From assembly GCA_001414485.1 (NCBI GenBank), contig LLEY01000074.1, forward strand, positions 62,001-126,000: a DNA stretch of 64,000 nucleotides. Reading direction: 5' to 3'. Made by a program: the position numbers and the translations under genes. Every line of letters starts with the position of its first letter. Position 1 is the stretch's first letter. The notes under the pieces were generated by a model, which saw only the letters and a program-made list of their open reading frames with translations, searched no databases and was not told where the DNA came from. Of this stretch, positions 11,659 to 22,505 are shown piece after piece. Source of the stretch: Calycina herbarum (lineage: Eukaryota; Ascomycota; Leotiomycetes; Helotiales; Pezizellaceae).

Positions 11659-11954
11659 AATAATTTAATTTTTGCTATTTTTGCACCATCTCACGTCGAG
11701 GGGGGGTTTTATTTTTATGTTGAAGAAAAACGGTTGAAATTGCTACCTTTTTGGTTGGGGGGGCAGTCTTTAGCGAGAGAGCAGCAGAAACGATAGAGTG
11801 TTAATGTGAGACTTGGGGCTGATACCTGAAAGCCTTCGAAAGCTGTGTCTAAATATGAAGTACTAATCGTGTTATTTCAATAGATATGACAGTTACACTT
11901 GTCACGCTATTCTCTTCAAGCCGGAGACGGAGCAAAAGTAACAAAAGCTCAACT

Positions 11955-11977
11955 AGAGCAGCTGGCGATCGAAACCA
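11955..11977 (-). repeat. inverted tRNA-Ala 3'-half fragment
   Basis: The reverse complement matches the T-arm/acceptor segment of the tRNA-like gene (TTTCGATCNCCAGCTGCTC), with 21 of 23 positions identical by eye, about 300 bp downstream. Confidence 0.6.
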
Positions 11978-13908
11978 CGACTTAGCGGCGGCGGTAAAAT
12001 TTTCTTAGGAAGTTGACTTGAACCCCCTGGGAAAACAAAATGATGCAGTTCGCTAGTGGAAAGTTCTTGATACAGATTGTGCCCAGGAGTTTCAATCTTC
12101 TGTTGATTGTGTGAGCTACTCTTGGAGTTATTATTTGTCGTAAGTATAGTTGATTTATAAAATTAACTAAGAATTCTTAGAATAATTTAAAAAATAAATT
12201 GTTAAAGAGTGAAAACAATCCAAGTAAAAAGCTTTAATGAACTTAATTATTCTAGCGTTTTTGTATAATTTAATATATTAAATTTACTTACGAAAAAGAG
12301 TATGATAATAAATTTGTATGGCACTTTCATACTGCCACCTAGGCGGTGAGTCAAAAATTAATCCCTGGACCTCCGTAGAATACCTGTAACAAGCTTTCAT
12401 GAATTTGATTATCCTAACCTTCTCGTATAAGCTTATTTACTATACCTACTTACGATGAAAAGTATATCAATAGTACCTATTCGCAACCGCGTTCTATCGT
12501 GACCTGTTTCCTCTCCATAAGACCCTGGATAACCTACCTAACCTCACCCGGTTTTGAGGGCTGCTCAGACCGCCTTTCAGAACCACACTGTACAATTAGC
12601 TAGAGACGAGGCTTGTAGAGCTGCACAATGATGCAGTAGCTGCTGGAGAGCAATTCAATGCCGATCGCCAAATCATTACAGAGCAGATAGGCACACAGCA
12701 TACCACCAAGTGATTTACGTGTCCCACCTGCAAGTCGGCTGCTGCTCATTTCCATTCAGGACCCGCTCAACGAAAAAAGCCATTGGTGGTTGCGGATTTC
12801 TGTGTAAATGTCGGAAGGAGCGGATGCCAAGGCTAGGAACCTCTCGACACCCCAACCTCGCCATCTTATCATTACTCGTCAAAGAGGTTACTTGGACGAG
12901 GCTGATGTTGAAAATCTGGGAGAATCTCATGCCAGTCATTATGGTTGTTTTGGGTGATACGAAGGATTCCGGGCCACCTTTCTCCGCTTCTCCGAACCAT
13001 CTTTACTGGCGGCTAGTGAAACTCATTATAGGAGCTTGACAGACGCGGAATGAAGAATTGCTCTGTCAAGATGGGTACCCTCATTCGTGACTGTAACCCT
13101 GTTGGTAGACCAGGAATGGTCAGCACCCATAGAAAAGCAGGGTGAGATGTCTTTTGCAAGATTCTCACAACCCTACCTACTCGCCTTAATTTCGACTACT
13201 GCGAAAAGAGAGATAGCTATGTCAAGTCCCACCCAAAAATGCAACAGGAGGTCAAAACATTGAGGAAATCCAAGTCAGAGCCATTGTAGCCTGGGACCGT
13301 ACTGAGCCTGTGAAGCCCTTGAATCCACTATCCTGTAACTAGAGTCATTTGTTTAAATTTGCCAAGTTCAATAGGTCAACTTTTTAAATCAACTAAAGTA
13401 TCTGGGACAAATATTCCAAAAGTTAGTTTAAGCTATCGGTTTCGTATAATAAAGTTTTTGTAATACTTTTACGATTATTCTAGATTATGTTTCCGAAGTA
13501 CTGAAGACTAAAACAAGAAGACCCTACTTGCTGGACATCAATGAACACAGTCTCAGATCCCAGAGAGTGGGTGTTGGTCAGATTAAAAGCATCTAGGAAA
13601 TGAGGGTATCAAAGTTTACCTACCGGAAGTTGGGTAGATATTGTAGCCGGGCGAACTTGACTTGATGTGTAGGTACTCAACTGGCCGATTCCGTCGCCCG
13701 TACTCACTCTCTGCCACGCTATGCTAGACCTTTATTTGAAAATCACAAAAATATGAAATAAATACTCAGTGATTCAGAAGAATTTAAATGACAATACTAT
13801 AAATTACGAAACTGTCATCAAGCCTGCTGGGGTTTTATTAAAACAGTTGCGGCCACGACCGAATCGGCCAGTTTTCCGGTTTCGATCATTGGGGAAACAA
13901 GGTGGTGC

Positions 13909-13927
13909 TGGAGCAGCTGGTGATCGA
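13909..13927 (-). repeat. inverted tRNA-Ala 3'-half fragment
   Basis: The reverse complement is TCGATCACCAGCTGCTCCA, a 19-nt exact match to 11640-11658 of the tRNA-like gene. A nearby direct copy of TTTCGATCA at 13880 makes a local hairpin possible. Confidence 0.6.
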
Positions 13928-14843
13928 AAAATAATTTCAGAATGTCTAGAACAATGAAACAAAGTGAATCTTGAAGGATTTAAATGGAATACCCCCGTGA
14001 CAAGCTTCGACAAGTTTGATTATTCTAGACTTTCTCGTATAATTTTTGAGACGAATAATTCTACAAATGACATCTAAGAAAACGCGGCGCACAGCGGCTG
14101 GAGTTCAGTCGTGTGAGCTAAGTTAAATTTCGCTGGAATATACCTTATCCAAGCATTGTATTGTAACTATTGATGCCGCTGTGGCATGGGATAAGTGTAG
14201 GATAGGTCTTTGGTGCAATATGCGGCTCGAGTGTGGTATAGATGCAGCAAGAAAGTTGGCAGCTTACTCGCAAGCTTACTCGTTGCAGAACGGCTTACCT
14301 GGACGTTGAACAGCTTACTCAGAAAGACTTATACAAAAAGGAGGTGCGAATATCAATTATCCTAAGTTAACCTCTCCAAGCGTAAACTTTCTCAAGTCAC
14401 ATGGACTCAAAAAGGTTCAAATTTTTCACATTTTTCCTTCTCAAATAAGTCGCGATCTACTTTGGAACTTCAACAACTGAGGGATTGGAAGTCCAACAGC
14501 TGATCTTAGTAAACAATATATGACGTAGAATGGTAATGCGGGAAAAGCGATAAGCTTTCACATTTTACCCGGCTACCCACCCCGGTTTCTCGCGACAGAT
14601 TCAGAAATCATGCCTCTGACCTTCCAACTCATCACATAATCACACTGGTGACTTGTCTTTCTCCTCGACTGGCCACCTGGGCACTTTGGCACCCACACTC
14701 CAGCGGTAAGGACATGTAAGTGGATACCCGGAAATTGAAATCTTTCCTCTCCTGATTCTCTTATCTTTCTCTCTTTTCTCTCTCTGCGTATCTATGCTAT
14801 TTCCCCCTTCTACAAAAGTGTTTTCTGCGTTTTACCACGAGTT

Positions 14844-15754
14844 ATGACTTCCTTGCGCGATAGACTAGCAGTTATCGAATCCGCCCTCCAAGATCTCCAG
14901 ACCCTCGACATCGCGGAACCTCAACGCCAAAGCCTAGACCACCGGTTCGACAAAACACCACCAGACGTTGACGCAGCACCATTCCCCACCCCCGCACAAG
15001 AAAAATCGAACCCCTATGACAAAGTCGACAACGAAAAGGGTCAATTCTACGATACCATAGCCTCGAAATTTGGTCTCGGGTTCCTCGCCACGGAAAATTA
15101 CTCCGAATATGTGGTCTACAACGCTTTCGTTACGAATCTGCGAGTTTGTCCGGTGGATTTGACGGATACGGGGAATTATTATTATCTTGAGCATCGATTC
15201 TATTTACCGAATACACCTGGTGTTGTTTTGCGGAGGGGTACGGATAAGGAAGGGGAATGCCTTGGAGTTGCGAATATACCCCTCACGGGACGGAATTGTT
15301 TTGGCGTTGGGGATTTTGCGGGACACCCTGGAAATATTGTTTGGGAGACTTTGAGAGTTACCGGGTTCTGGACGCATATGAGGTATGAGTTTGAGTTTGG
15401 ACCTCCTCATGATAGAAGAGTGTTCCATTGGATTCGGACGAGGAATAATATTTACGATGATCAAGGGGATTTGGTGTTGATTGAGAAGGAGAAGGAAGAC
15501 AACATATTGGCTGAATATGTGGGAAAGGGTTTACTCAAGTGGAAGAAGAGGGGGAGGCTAAGAATTAAGAATGTTGAGGAGTATGGGAGTTCATGGGAGC
15601 AGGTTGTTTTGTTGACTTGGGCTGCAATTATTGAGGTATGTATAGAGGGTGACGCTACCATTTCGAGTTTCCATGCTAACATAGAGAATTACAGTTATCT
15701 CGGAGAAGAGCAAGATACAGGCGTTATTCACCCACACATCTCATTCACGGATAG
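14844..15754 (+). CDS. tubby C-terminal-like (LURP-one-type) protein
   Basis: About 283 aa. Exons 14844-15635 and 15695-15754; the intron has GTATGT, a GCTAAC branch site and CAG, and splicing moves the end into a basic tail (LSRRRARYRR). The core is beta-rich with regularly spaced segments (YVVYNAFVTNLRV, VLRRGTDKEGECLGVANI, FEFGPPHDRRVFHWIRTR, LVLIEKEKEDNILAEY) and finishes with a hydrophobic helix (QVVLLTWAAIIE) before the Arg-rich end. This layout is what I recall for fungal tubby C-terminal-like / scramblase-fold proteins; the assignment rests on pattern, not alignment. The N-terminal 70 residues look disordered. It ends 127 bp from the convergent DUF3632-like gene. Confidence 0.7.
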
Positions 15755-15881
15755 ATGATAGAAGCATGGTGTACATATGGAGGAAAGAAGGCGTTTTACG
15801 GAAGCAAAGTATAGAAATCGATAGATTGCAAGAAGATAGATGTTAGTAATAATAATAGTAACTCCATAAACCCAAAGCTCC

Positions 15882-16901
15882 TCACAAAACACTTCCAACG
15901 CTCGAGTCCAATTCCCTCATCTTCTCGTACTCATTCCTGGCTATCGAAGCCATCTCAATATCACCAACATCCTCATACTCTCCCCAAAACCCCTTAAACT
16001 TAGCAGCCCATAGACCCCATTTCTCCGGTCCAACCTTCCCAGACCAGTCATTCTTACTGGGATGTTTGGCAAAAGCCTCATAAAGAGCAGGTCCAGCTTT
16101 CAAGATCCAATTCGCGGCAACCTTGATACGGAATTTCTTTCCTTCACTGGTTTTGATCTTTTCCTCGAGTGCATCAAGGATATCTGTAACAGGAAATTTA
16201 CAGTGGTATCTACCGATGATGTCGATTCCTCGTTGGAAACAGAGAGCGAGGAAGGAGGTGAGATTTATGAATTTTTGAGATTCTTCTGGCCAATAAGGAT
16301 ACTCGCATTCTGTGTCGTGCACTATTTTTGTGAGGTTAGATCAAGGTATCATGGAGGCAATTTTCTACACATTTTGCTAAAGGACGGTACTTACAACCCT
16401 TAACTTGATATACTTCATCCATCGATTCCCCAATTATAGGGTCGTGGTAGACTCGGTGATCTTGCTGTTATTGGCGTTAGCTTGCCAATGTGGCAGAGGT
16501 ACGGCGGCACGACATACATTACCATATTTGAATGTCTTCGGTGGTAGTTTACGAAGTTCGAGAAGTAACTGTAACAGCATTTCTTGCTTAGTATCACCGC
16601 AAGGAATGATGACGGCCAGTTCAACTATCAGGTTATATAGCTTTCCAAGAAAACCTTCCATTTCACCATCGCTATCGATGTTCTCCGGTGGAATTGAAAG
16701 AGAGGGTAGATATGTTTCCCAATAACTCTTGTCTATTCGACAGGCAGTAACCTCAGCGAGTTTGGCGTCCGATGAAAGGAGGTACTCCTTCATGAATATG
16801 TCGATGTCTGTTTCATAGGTTGCCAGATTTTCGGGACTGGCGATTTCTTCGTTGAGATATGCCAACCATGGCTCCTGGGTGGTGAAGTTGTCTTTTGCCA
16901 T
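15882..16901 (-). CDS. DUF3632-like fungal protein
   Basis: About 297 aa. Exons: 16901-16518, 16464-16395, 16321-15882. The first intron has GTATGT, GCTAAC and CAG, and the second GTAAGT, CTAAC and TAG; both keep frame and remove stops. The protein has an early helical part (FTTQEPWLAYLNEEIASP), then LVELAVIIPCGDTKQEMLLQLLLELRKLPP, which resembles the conserved part of the fungal DUF3632 family. After splicing it continues with a Trp/Asp region (YWPEESQKFINLTSFLALC) and ends with KWGLWAAKFKGFWGEYEDVGD. No enzymatic residues or localisation signals are evident. Function unknown. Confidence 0.72.
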
Positions 16902-17787
16902 CTCGAGGTATTTTGATTTGTCTTGGTGTTGGGGTTTGTTGGTGTGGTGAATTGTGAGAAAGAGAAATAAAAGTCGATTTGCTGTGTCAAGACTGTATGA
17001 TGAGCAACTTGAAATGGGGATGATTGAATAAATGAGCAGAAATCAAATGTTGGTTTTTGATAGTAAGTTAAATGGTTTGAAACGAGGGCAGGCCCAAGCT
17101 AAAAGCGGCCTGCCCCGGGTTGCGCGCCTTACTGAGAACCAAATCCCGATTTACTAGGCGCGCGCTACCTTTGTTTTCAAGTACTGCGCCTCAAAGAACG
17201 CATCTCTTCTCTCTGATATGTGCAGCAATCTCAAAAGTTATAGTAATGCTCCTAGAAGCGGCCCGAAGCGCTGCGTCTTTTTATCAAAAGAGCCTGAAAA
17301 CGTCCCGTGTATCGCCCGATGGCCGATAGACCAGTTTTCCGACCCAGAAAAGACTTGTTAGCTAAAGTATCAAAGATATTTGACTCGCTAGAAGGAAGGA
17401 ACATGGGTAAATGCGCGGTGTTTTCTAAAATGGGGACGCTCTCAGGGACCATACTGTCGGGCACTGAAGGGCTGCTCTGCGGATGGTAAGCGACATTCCG
17501 TTTTACGTGAAAATATCTAACTCTTTTGCAGCTTGTGTTGGTAGAAATGTATAGTAAAATCCCAGCAAACAATTATATAGTTGGTCCAGAGTTCTTGCTT
17601 TTAGTTCAACAGTTCCCTCCACTCCTTCTATCTACCAAAAGCCCTCTCCCTTTTTTTTGCACGGATTAGCTGGTCTATTCCTTCCATTCTCTTCAATAAA
17701 CATTTTCATTCAAAGATCGTAAGTGTTAAAACTAGCGTCAAAAAAGATTGAAACTAATTATCCTCACTTTAGAGTACTACTGTTACT
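16902..17787. promoter_or_regulatory. intergenic promoter region with two GC-rich hairpins
   Basis: No gene supported. Left part: promoter of the DUF3632-like gene. At 17086-17115 and 17122-17163 two GC-rich inverted repeats stand side by side. Right part: pyrimidine-rich leader around 17590-17700 and a likely 5' UTR intron (GTAAGT at 17719 to TTAG near 17772) before the ATG at 17788. Confidence 0.4.
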
Positions 17788-18465
17788 ATGGGCTCTAGTA
17801 GTAGTACACAAAGAAGAAATACGGACAGCAAATATTCGGGTAAGCGAACTTGTTGTGGTTGATTTAATTAGGTGTTTTTGGAACAGTACCTCGATTTTTT
17901 CTCTTCGCTGAGGGCCTGAAGAAAGCGGCTCCTGCTTTACCGAATGATAAATCGTTTTAAAAGACACCAACTGATTCCGAGAACAGATTTGCAGTACCAT
18001 ACTCCAAGAGGGAGCGCACCAACGCAGGTAGCAGCTCTCACCGCTAGACATGGACCTCCTCCCGGGCAAGGAACCAAATCACGCTACCCCCATCGCTATG
18101 GAAACAGAGAAAACGCAGGTCCCACCTTTCAACCATGGGAAATCAAGAACTCTGGTGAGAACTTGATTGAGCATCCTATCAACCCGGGTTTCAACCCAAA
18201 CCAAAGGGTGACACCCATGAAGAAAGTGAACAAACCAGTACACCCCGAAGCACGCGCTCGCCTTGCACAGAAGCCACACAATGATCGGGGGGCAATTCGA
18301 GTGGTTACTAGCGAAAATCATCAGCGTGTGATGGGGGTAAATTACCACCCGGAGGGGAATATACACGGCTTTGCGCGAGCTCCACTTACTCCAAGGGATC
18401 GAAAGGGGAGAGAACAGCTGAATGCACACAATAGGAAAGTAGCGAGAAAATCAAACACCAATTGA
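17788..18465 (+). CDS. hypothetical protein, gene structure unresolved
   Basis: Not recognised. Upstream features (pyrimidine-rich leader, likely 5' UTR intron) point to ATG 17788, encoding a Ser-rich start (MGSSSSTQRRNTDSKYS). A good donor (GTAAGC at 17840) follows with an acceptor at 17871. Splicing there gives a short frame that stops after NDKSF. The longest frame, 17944-18465, encodes a basic, Asn/Pro/His-rich 173-aa polypeptide (RYPHRYGNRENAG, PHNDRGAIRVVTSENHQR, RKGREQLNAHNRKVARKSN). It can be reached by splicing to the TGCAG acceptor at 17990, but not in phase from the first donor. Either a further intron was missed, there are two frames on one transcript, or the gene is decayed. No signal peptide or membrane helix. 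Confidence 0.4.
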
Positions 18466-18761
18466 TCGAGGAGTATTAAAGAGTTGGATTATATGAGCGA
18501 AATGATCCAAAGGATTCGAAAATATAGCTTGAAAGCTTTGGGAGGAATCTTTGTAATTGCCTAGGGAGATATTTGGGCGAAAGGGGTTTTGGTGGCGAGG
18601 GTCAATACTTGAAACGTCAGAAAAGCAAAATGAATACTTTCGGAATTTCAAATTATGACCTGGTGAAGACTCGAAATTACAAAGTTTGTGGCATTCCAAG
18701 ACGTACAAACCAAGATTAGCGAAGAAAACTGTGGTCGATATATGCTTCACTGACGCATCAT

Positions 18762-20013
18762 CTAGGAACCAGTGGGTATAGAAAAGCCATCCAAGTCTCT
18801 CAACCCATTCTCCAGGACTATAAGCTTCTTCTCCAGTTCCGCTCGTTGGTTAACTGTCTTGTCATCCTCAGAACCAAACCGCTCTACATCCTCGTCAGAT
18901 AGATCCCATACAACAGTGGGAGCAAAACTAGGAGAAAGTTAGTGAGTTATTTGAGTCGGGTATACTTTGAGACTCGGGGCCTCGAGTGCCGTGGTTTCAC
19001 TTACACTGATGGTAGGCGCCGAATGAGGCACGTTTCGACTGCATTAACGCTTAAATCGTCGACGAACTTCTTGAGGGCAACCTAAGTCTGTGAGCAAGGT
19101 GTGTTGGATCAAAAAAGAATGGCGAATCTCCTACCTTGTAGTAAGCCACTGCAACATCAGCAGCGAGCGAGACAGAATAATCCTCCACGTTCGGCCGAGT
19201 ACCATTCTTTAGGTTGGAAAGAAGTGTCTGTACGACCTCTTTTTCGACACTCATAATTCTCACTTTTCCCAGAGACTTCTCCGTGTACCCGCAACTCTCC
19301 AAAGCCAATCTATCAAACGCCCTGTCATGACGTTCACCTTGAATCTTTTGGACGTTATCGGTGAGGTAGTCATCGTAGGTAATAGGATGAATTGATAGAT
19401 GTGGCTCAAGGAGCTCATCAAGCTTTCCCTTCAACTCTTTCCGAAGCAGATGCAATGTAGGCTGAACAAGACCCTTCATCAATCGGGATCTAGTATTTTC
19501 GTCACAGATCTCGCCTAACATCTTGTTGAATGTCGTTGTGGCAGCTTCGTGTATCTGTTCGGCCAGATTTTGGGTAATGGCCTCCCAAGGCTTGCACTGT
19601 CGGTTGAACAGATCTCCAACCACGAGGGGATTGAAGGTGCCTGGCAATTCACGACCTTTGCATTTATTCATGAGAATTTTGACTTTTTTCAAATATAAGC
19701 TTCTCATAATATGTTTTGATTTCGATGTTCGTGTCGGTGTCTGGTCATCTTCTACAATTTCCAAGGCATGTCCACGGAGACACATAGTTCCAGCATAGAT
19801 AGTGAGAATCTTTTGGACATTCGCACGAAGTCTTCCCTCGAATGTGTCTTGCTGACCAGGAAATGAAACAAAGAAAGGATCTGCATAAACACCATCAATC
19901 GCCGCTTGAATAATTTTGCATAGCTTGAGGCTGATTTTATGGAGGTATGTGTGCTTCTCTTGTTTGGTGCTTCATGATTTTCCAAGCTGCTTCAGGCTGC
20001 TCGTACAATCTTT
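18762..20013 (-). pseudogene. dynamin-family C-terminal fragment (stalk + GED), no GTPase domain
   Basis: Minus-strand similarity to dynamin-type GTPases (Mx/Vps1/Dnm1 superfamily) is limited to the middle/stalk region and GTPase effector domain. Segments: about 20013-19135, 19081-19005, 18927-18762, with correct splice signals between them. Motifs: LHKISLKLCKIIQAAIDGVY-ADPFF, RELPGTFNPLVVGDLF (stalk), VALKKFVDDLSVNAVE and VVWDLSDEDVERFGSE (GED). The G1-G4 GTP-binding motifs are absent. An in-frame TGA at 19974-19972 sits where the family usually has Arg (LGxSRxT), consistent with CGA to TGA. Downstream the frame stays open for about 400 codons, so decay is recent or a shorter protein is still made. 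The 5' end joins directly to an alcohol dehydrogenase relic. Confidence 0.75.
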
Positions 20014-20569
20014 GATAACCTGTCCCGCGGACTCCAGATAATACCAAGAAGTAGGAAAAATATCTGCCAGCAACAAATAATCCAGTTCATGATCCTTTCC
20101 CTTTGGAAGTAAAATTGTCGTCGGAAAAGGGGACACGGATATACTCAGCTTGTCCGCCATAATCTAGGGAGAACCAAGTCCATAATCACCAGCTCCGAAG
20201 ATTGGACTGACTGCGTACCTCCGTTGGGGATGACTTTGTTCTCGAATGCGTTGGCGACTAACTCGGTCGCCTATTTTGACTATTGTTACTTTGAACCCAA
20301 TGCCGTTACAATACCTAGGTTTTCATGGCCCATGGTGAGTACAGGGTTGGTTTTGACGCGATTATGGTAGGTGTGGAGGTCGGTTCCGCCTATTGAGAAT
20401 GATTAAATTTCATTATATGGGCAAGAATTGGGAGGGAAAAGGAAGAAGACTTACATATTGCAATGCTCGTTAGCCGAACAATGGTGTCGAGAGGATCTTG
20501 AATTGTTGGAATGTCGACTTTCTCAACACTCATAGAAAACGGTTTGTCTACCCATTTGACAGCCCTCAT
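20014..20569 (-). pseudogene. zinc-dependent alcohol dehydrogenase 5' fragment, frameshifted
   Basis: ATG at 20569 opens MRAVKWVDKPFSMSVEKVDI, and with an intron (20454 to about 20389) it continues to AICGTDLHTYHNRVKTNPVLTMGHENLG, the GroES-like catalytic-zinc region of medium-chain dehydrogenases. After that the similarity hops frames at least three times: KVTIVKIGDRV, VANAFENKVIPNGG, GGQAEYIRVPFSDDN, then HELDYLLLADIFPTSWYYLE. These are all recognisable pieces of the glutathione-independent formaldehyde/alcohol dehydrogenase type. It then switches abruptly, in frame, to dynamin-like sequence at about 20013. The Rossmann cofactor domain is missing. This is a disabled truncated relic, not a working enzyme. 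Confidence 0.75.
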
Positions 20570-21086
20570 CTTGTTTTTGTGTAGTATCTGCCTTTGTGAA
20601 AAAAGAAGTTTGTCTAAATTTGGGACTTGAGGATTTTCAGTCGAGGTAACTTGTTAAATGTTCTTCTGGGGATCAGTATTCAATTTGCTTCATGCAATGA
20701 TTCGGTGCCGTTGACATAGATATACCCAAATAGCTCCCTGTTACAGGGCGGTGTCTGTCTGTTTTCAGCTGCTTTCAGAGAATCATGTACTACATCGTAT
20801 CATTTCTCGTATACGCTTACTGTTTGCCTTTCGTATAAGATTATTTCTATCATCGAAGTGGTTTAGTGATCAGATTCCCATCTTCAATCCGCTGCTTAGT
20901 AGCATATGGTACATGTGACAAAACCTTCAGCAGATCAGCAGATAGAAATGTACGCAGCAAAATTCCGAGAAGCAGGAGAGAAGGGGGAAAGAGAAAGGCT
21001 TGTAGTAAGCGATAGTAACAACCTGATATAGGTTTCTCAAAAACATGTATAAGTAACCAGGAACTTACACGATCCCCCAGGCTTCT
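20570..21086. other. intergenic region
   Basis: No gene seen. A TCGTATAAG-type motif at about 20834 resembles the AT-rich repeats of the 12-14 kb block. Includes the 3' flank of the hydrolase gene and upstream sequence of the ADH relic. Confidence 0.4.
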
Positions 21087-22505
21087 TCACATTTTACTCT
21101 TTGCGGGTCTAACAGGTGGCCCCCCTATTCTAGCCTTCCACTCCTCTGACAGCGTTTGTTTTTCGGCCAAGCTCCTTTTCGTCCACTCGAGATATCCAGC
21201 TCTCTCTTTCTCAATCATCTTAATTTCTTGACCGAGCCACTGCGCAGCTGCCTCCGCGCACTTGCCAGCAGCTTCCATAGCAACCAAGTGACCAATGCCG
21301 TCTAAAACCAACTCCTTCACTCTCCCCTCCTTTGCTCCCCCGCTACCACCAAGACCAGTGCCTGTCATATCCATCTTCTGTTTTCTCACAACCGGCAAAG
21401 ACATATTACTCAACTCGCCAAAGACGTAGAAGACACTGGGTCTCAGTTCCGGCAATCTCCCCATAATAGTCGGTGGTTCGGGTCGATAGAGGGGATATCG
21501 ACTGGGTTGCTGGAGATTCAAATCGGGTACCAAGGAACGGTTGAGGATTGTGTTTCCATCAGAACTTAAGCCCTCCCAACTTGGCCGCATGAAAGTAAAG
21601 CATTCTTGGTGTTTGGTTGTCGTTAATGTCATACTCCCCTTCTCGGCGTCCGGATACGTCGAAGAAGGAACAGGCCGAATTCCATATTCACACCACCTTT
21701 CGAACACCCGTGGGTCCCAGGTTGAATAGAATTTTGACTTTGAGAAGGCTGCAATAGCTTCTTCTTTTGAGGGCCAGAGATCACGACGAAACGCGGAGGA
21801 CTGGGCGGGAGAGGGACCAGTTGGTGCCGAGGCGTGAGTTTGGATGACGGGGTCGAGGAGGACGAGGGTGCTCAGAAGACGGGGATGTATTAGAGAAAGG
21901 TTGACCAGCTGGGCGCCGCCGAGTGAGTGGCCTATTCCTATTATAGGGGTGGGCATGCGAAAGTGGTTGATCATGTGCAGGAGGTCTCGGGTCCCATCCA
22001 TCCAAGAGGCTGGGGGTTGTTAGATTTTGCTTGTATTTTTGGCTGTATTTATGGATTTTGGGGACTTTGAAGTGCCCAGGGATACGTACGGTCGTCTCCC
22101 AAAAGGTATTCGTTTAAAACCCCGCTTGCGCCTTGATGTGCTACATCTGAGATCCAGATGCTTCGAATTCTGAATCCGTGTTTCTTGGACTGGGCGTGAA
22201 GGTCTTCCCATAACGGTTCGTATAATTCCTATGACAGTGTGAGATGATGTTTTCAAGAAAAAAGTATTAGAAGAAATAAAGTTGGGAGTTTAAATGTAAA
22301 TGTAAAATCCTACCTTTGGGAAACCATTTGCATGAGCACCAATGATTGTGACATCGCCATCTTGAGGATCAAGGTTATCTAGAGGTGTATATTGTTTCAC
22401 TGCCAGGTGTAATACATCATCCTGGGAATTCGCTAATGCTCTAGGGTATTCTCTTATGTGTTGACATTCTATGACGTGCTCCTTGATTTGGAAAATTGAG
22501 GACAT
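21087..22505 (-). CDS. alpha/beta hydrolase
   Basis: About 417 aa. Exons: 22505-22314, 22228-22090, 22009-21087, frame-checked. Fold elements in order: VTIIGAHANGFPKELYEPLW (oxyanion-strand region), FRIRSIWISDVAHQGAS, the nucleophile elbow GIGHSLGGAQ with Ser as nucleophile, LVLLDPVIQTH (the acid may lie here or at the later strand FYVFGELSN), and LVLDGIGHLVAMEA, which supplies the catalytic His. The pattern resembles fungal hydrolases annotated as toxin-biosynthesis-like, but there is no biosynthetic core enzyme nearby, so the substrate is unknown. The C-terminal helix is Lys/Glu-rich. No signal peptide, so probably cytosolic or peroxisomal. Confidence 0.88.

Larger units (their letters stand above)
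11659..14843. repeat. 3.2-kb AT-rich decayed repeat block
   Basis: No intact gene. It contains at least three related AT-rich copies of a ~75-bp motif (about 12229-12305, 12391-12465, 14001-14052) differing mainly by transitions, and two inverted fragments of the tRNA-like gene (11955-11977, 13909-13927). A GC-richer island at about 12540-13080 holds a 109-codon frame with no recognised domain, perhaps a transposon remnant. The pattern suggests repeat-induced point mutation (RIP) of old transposons, not quantified here. The last 200 bp should be the promoter of the next gene. Confidence 0.6.
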
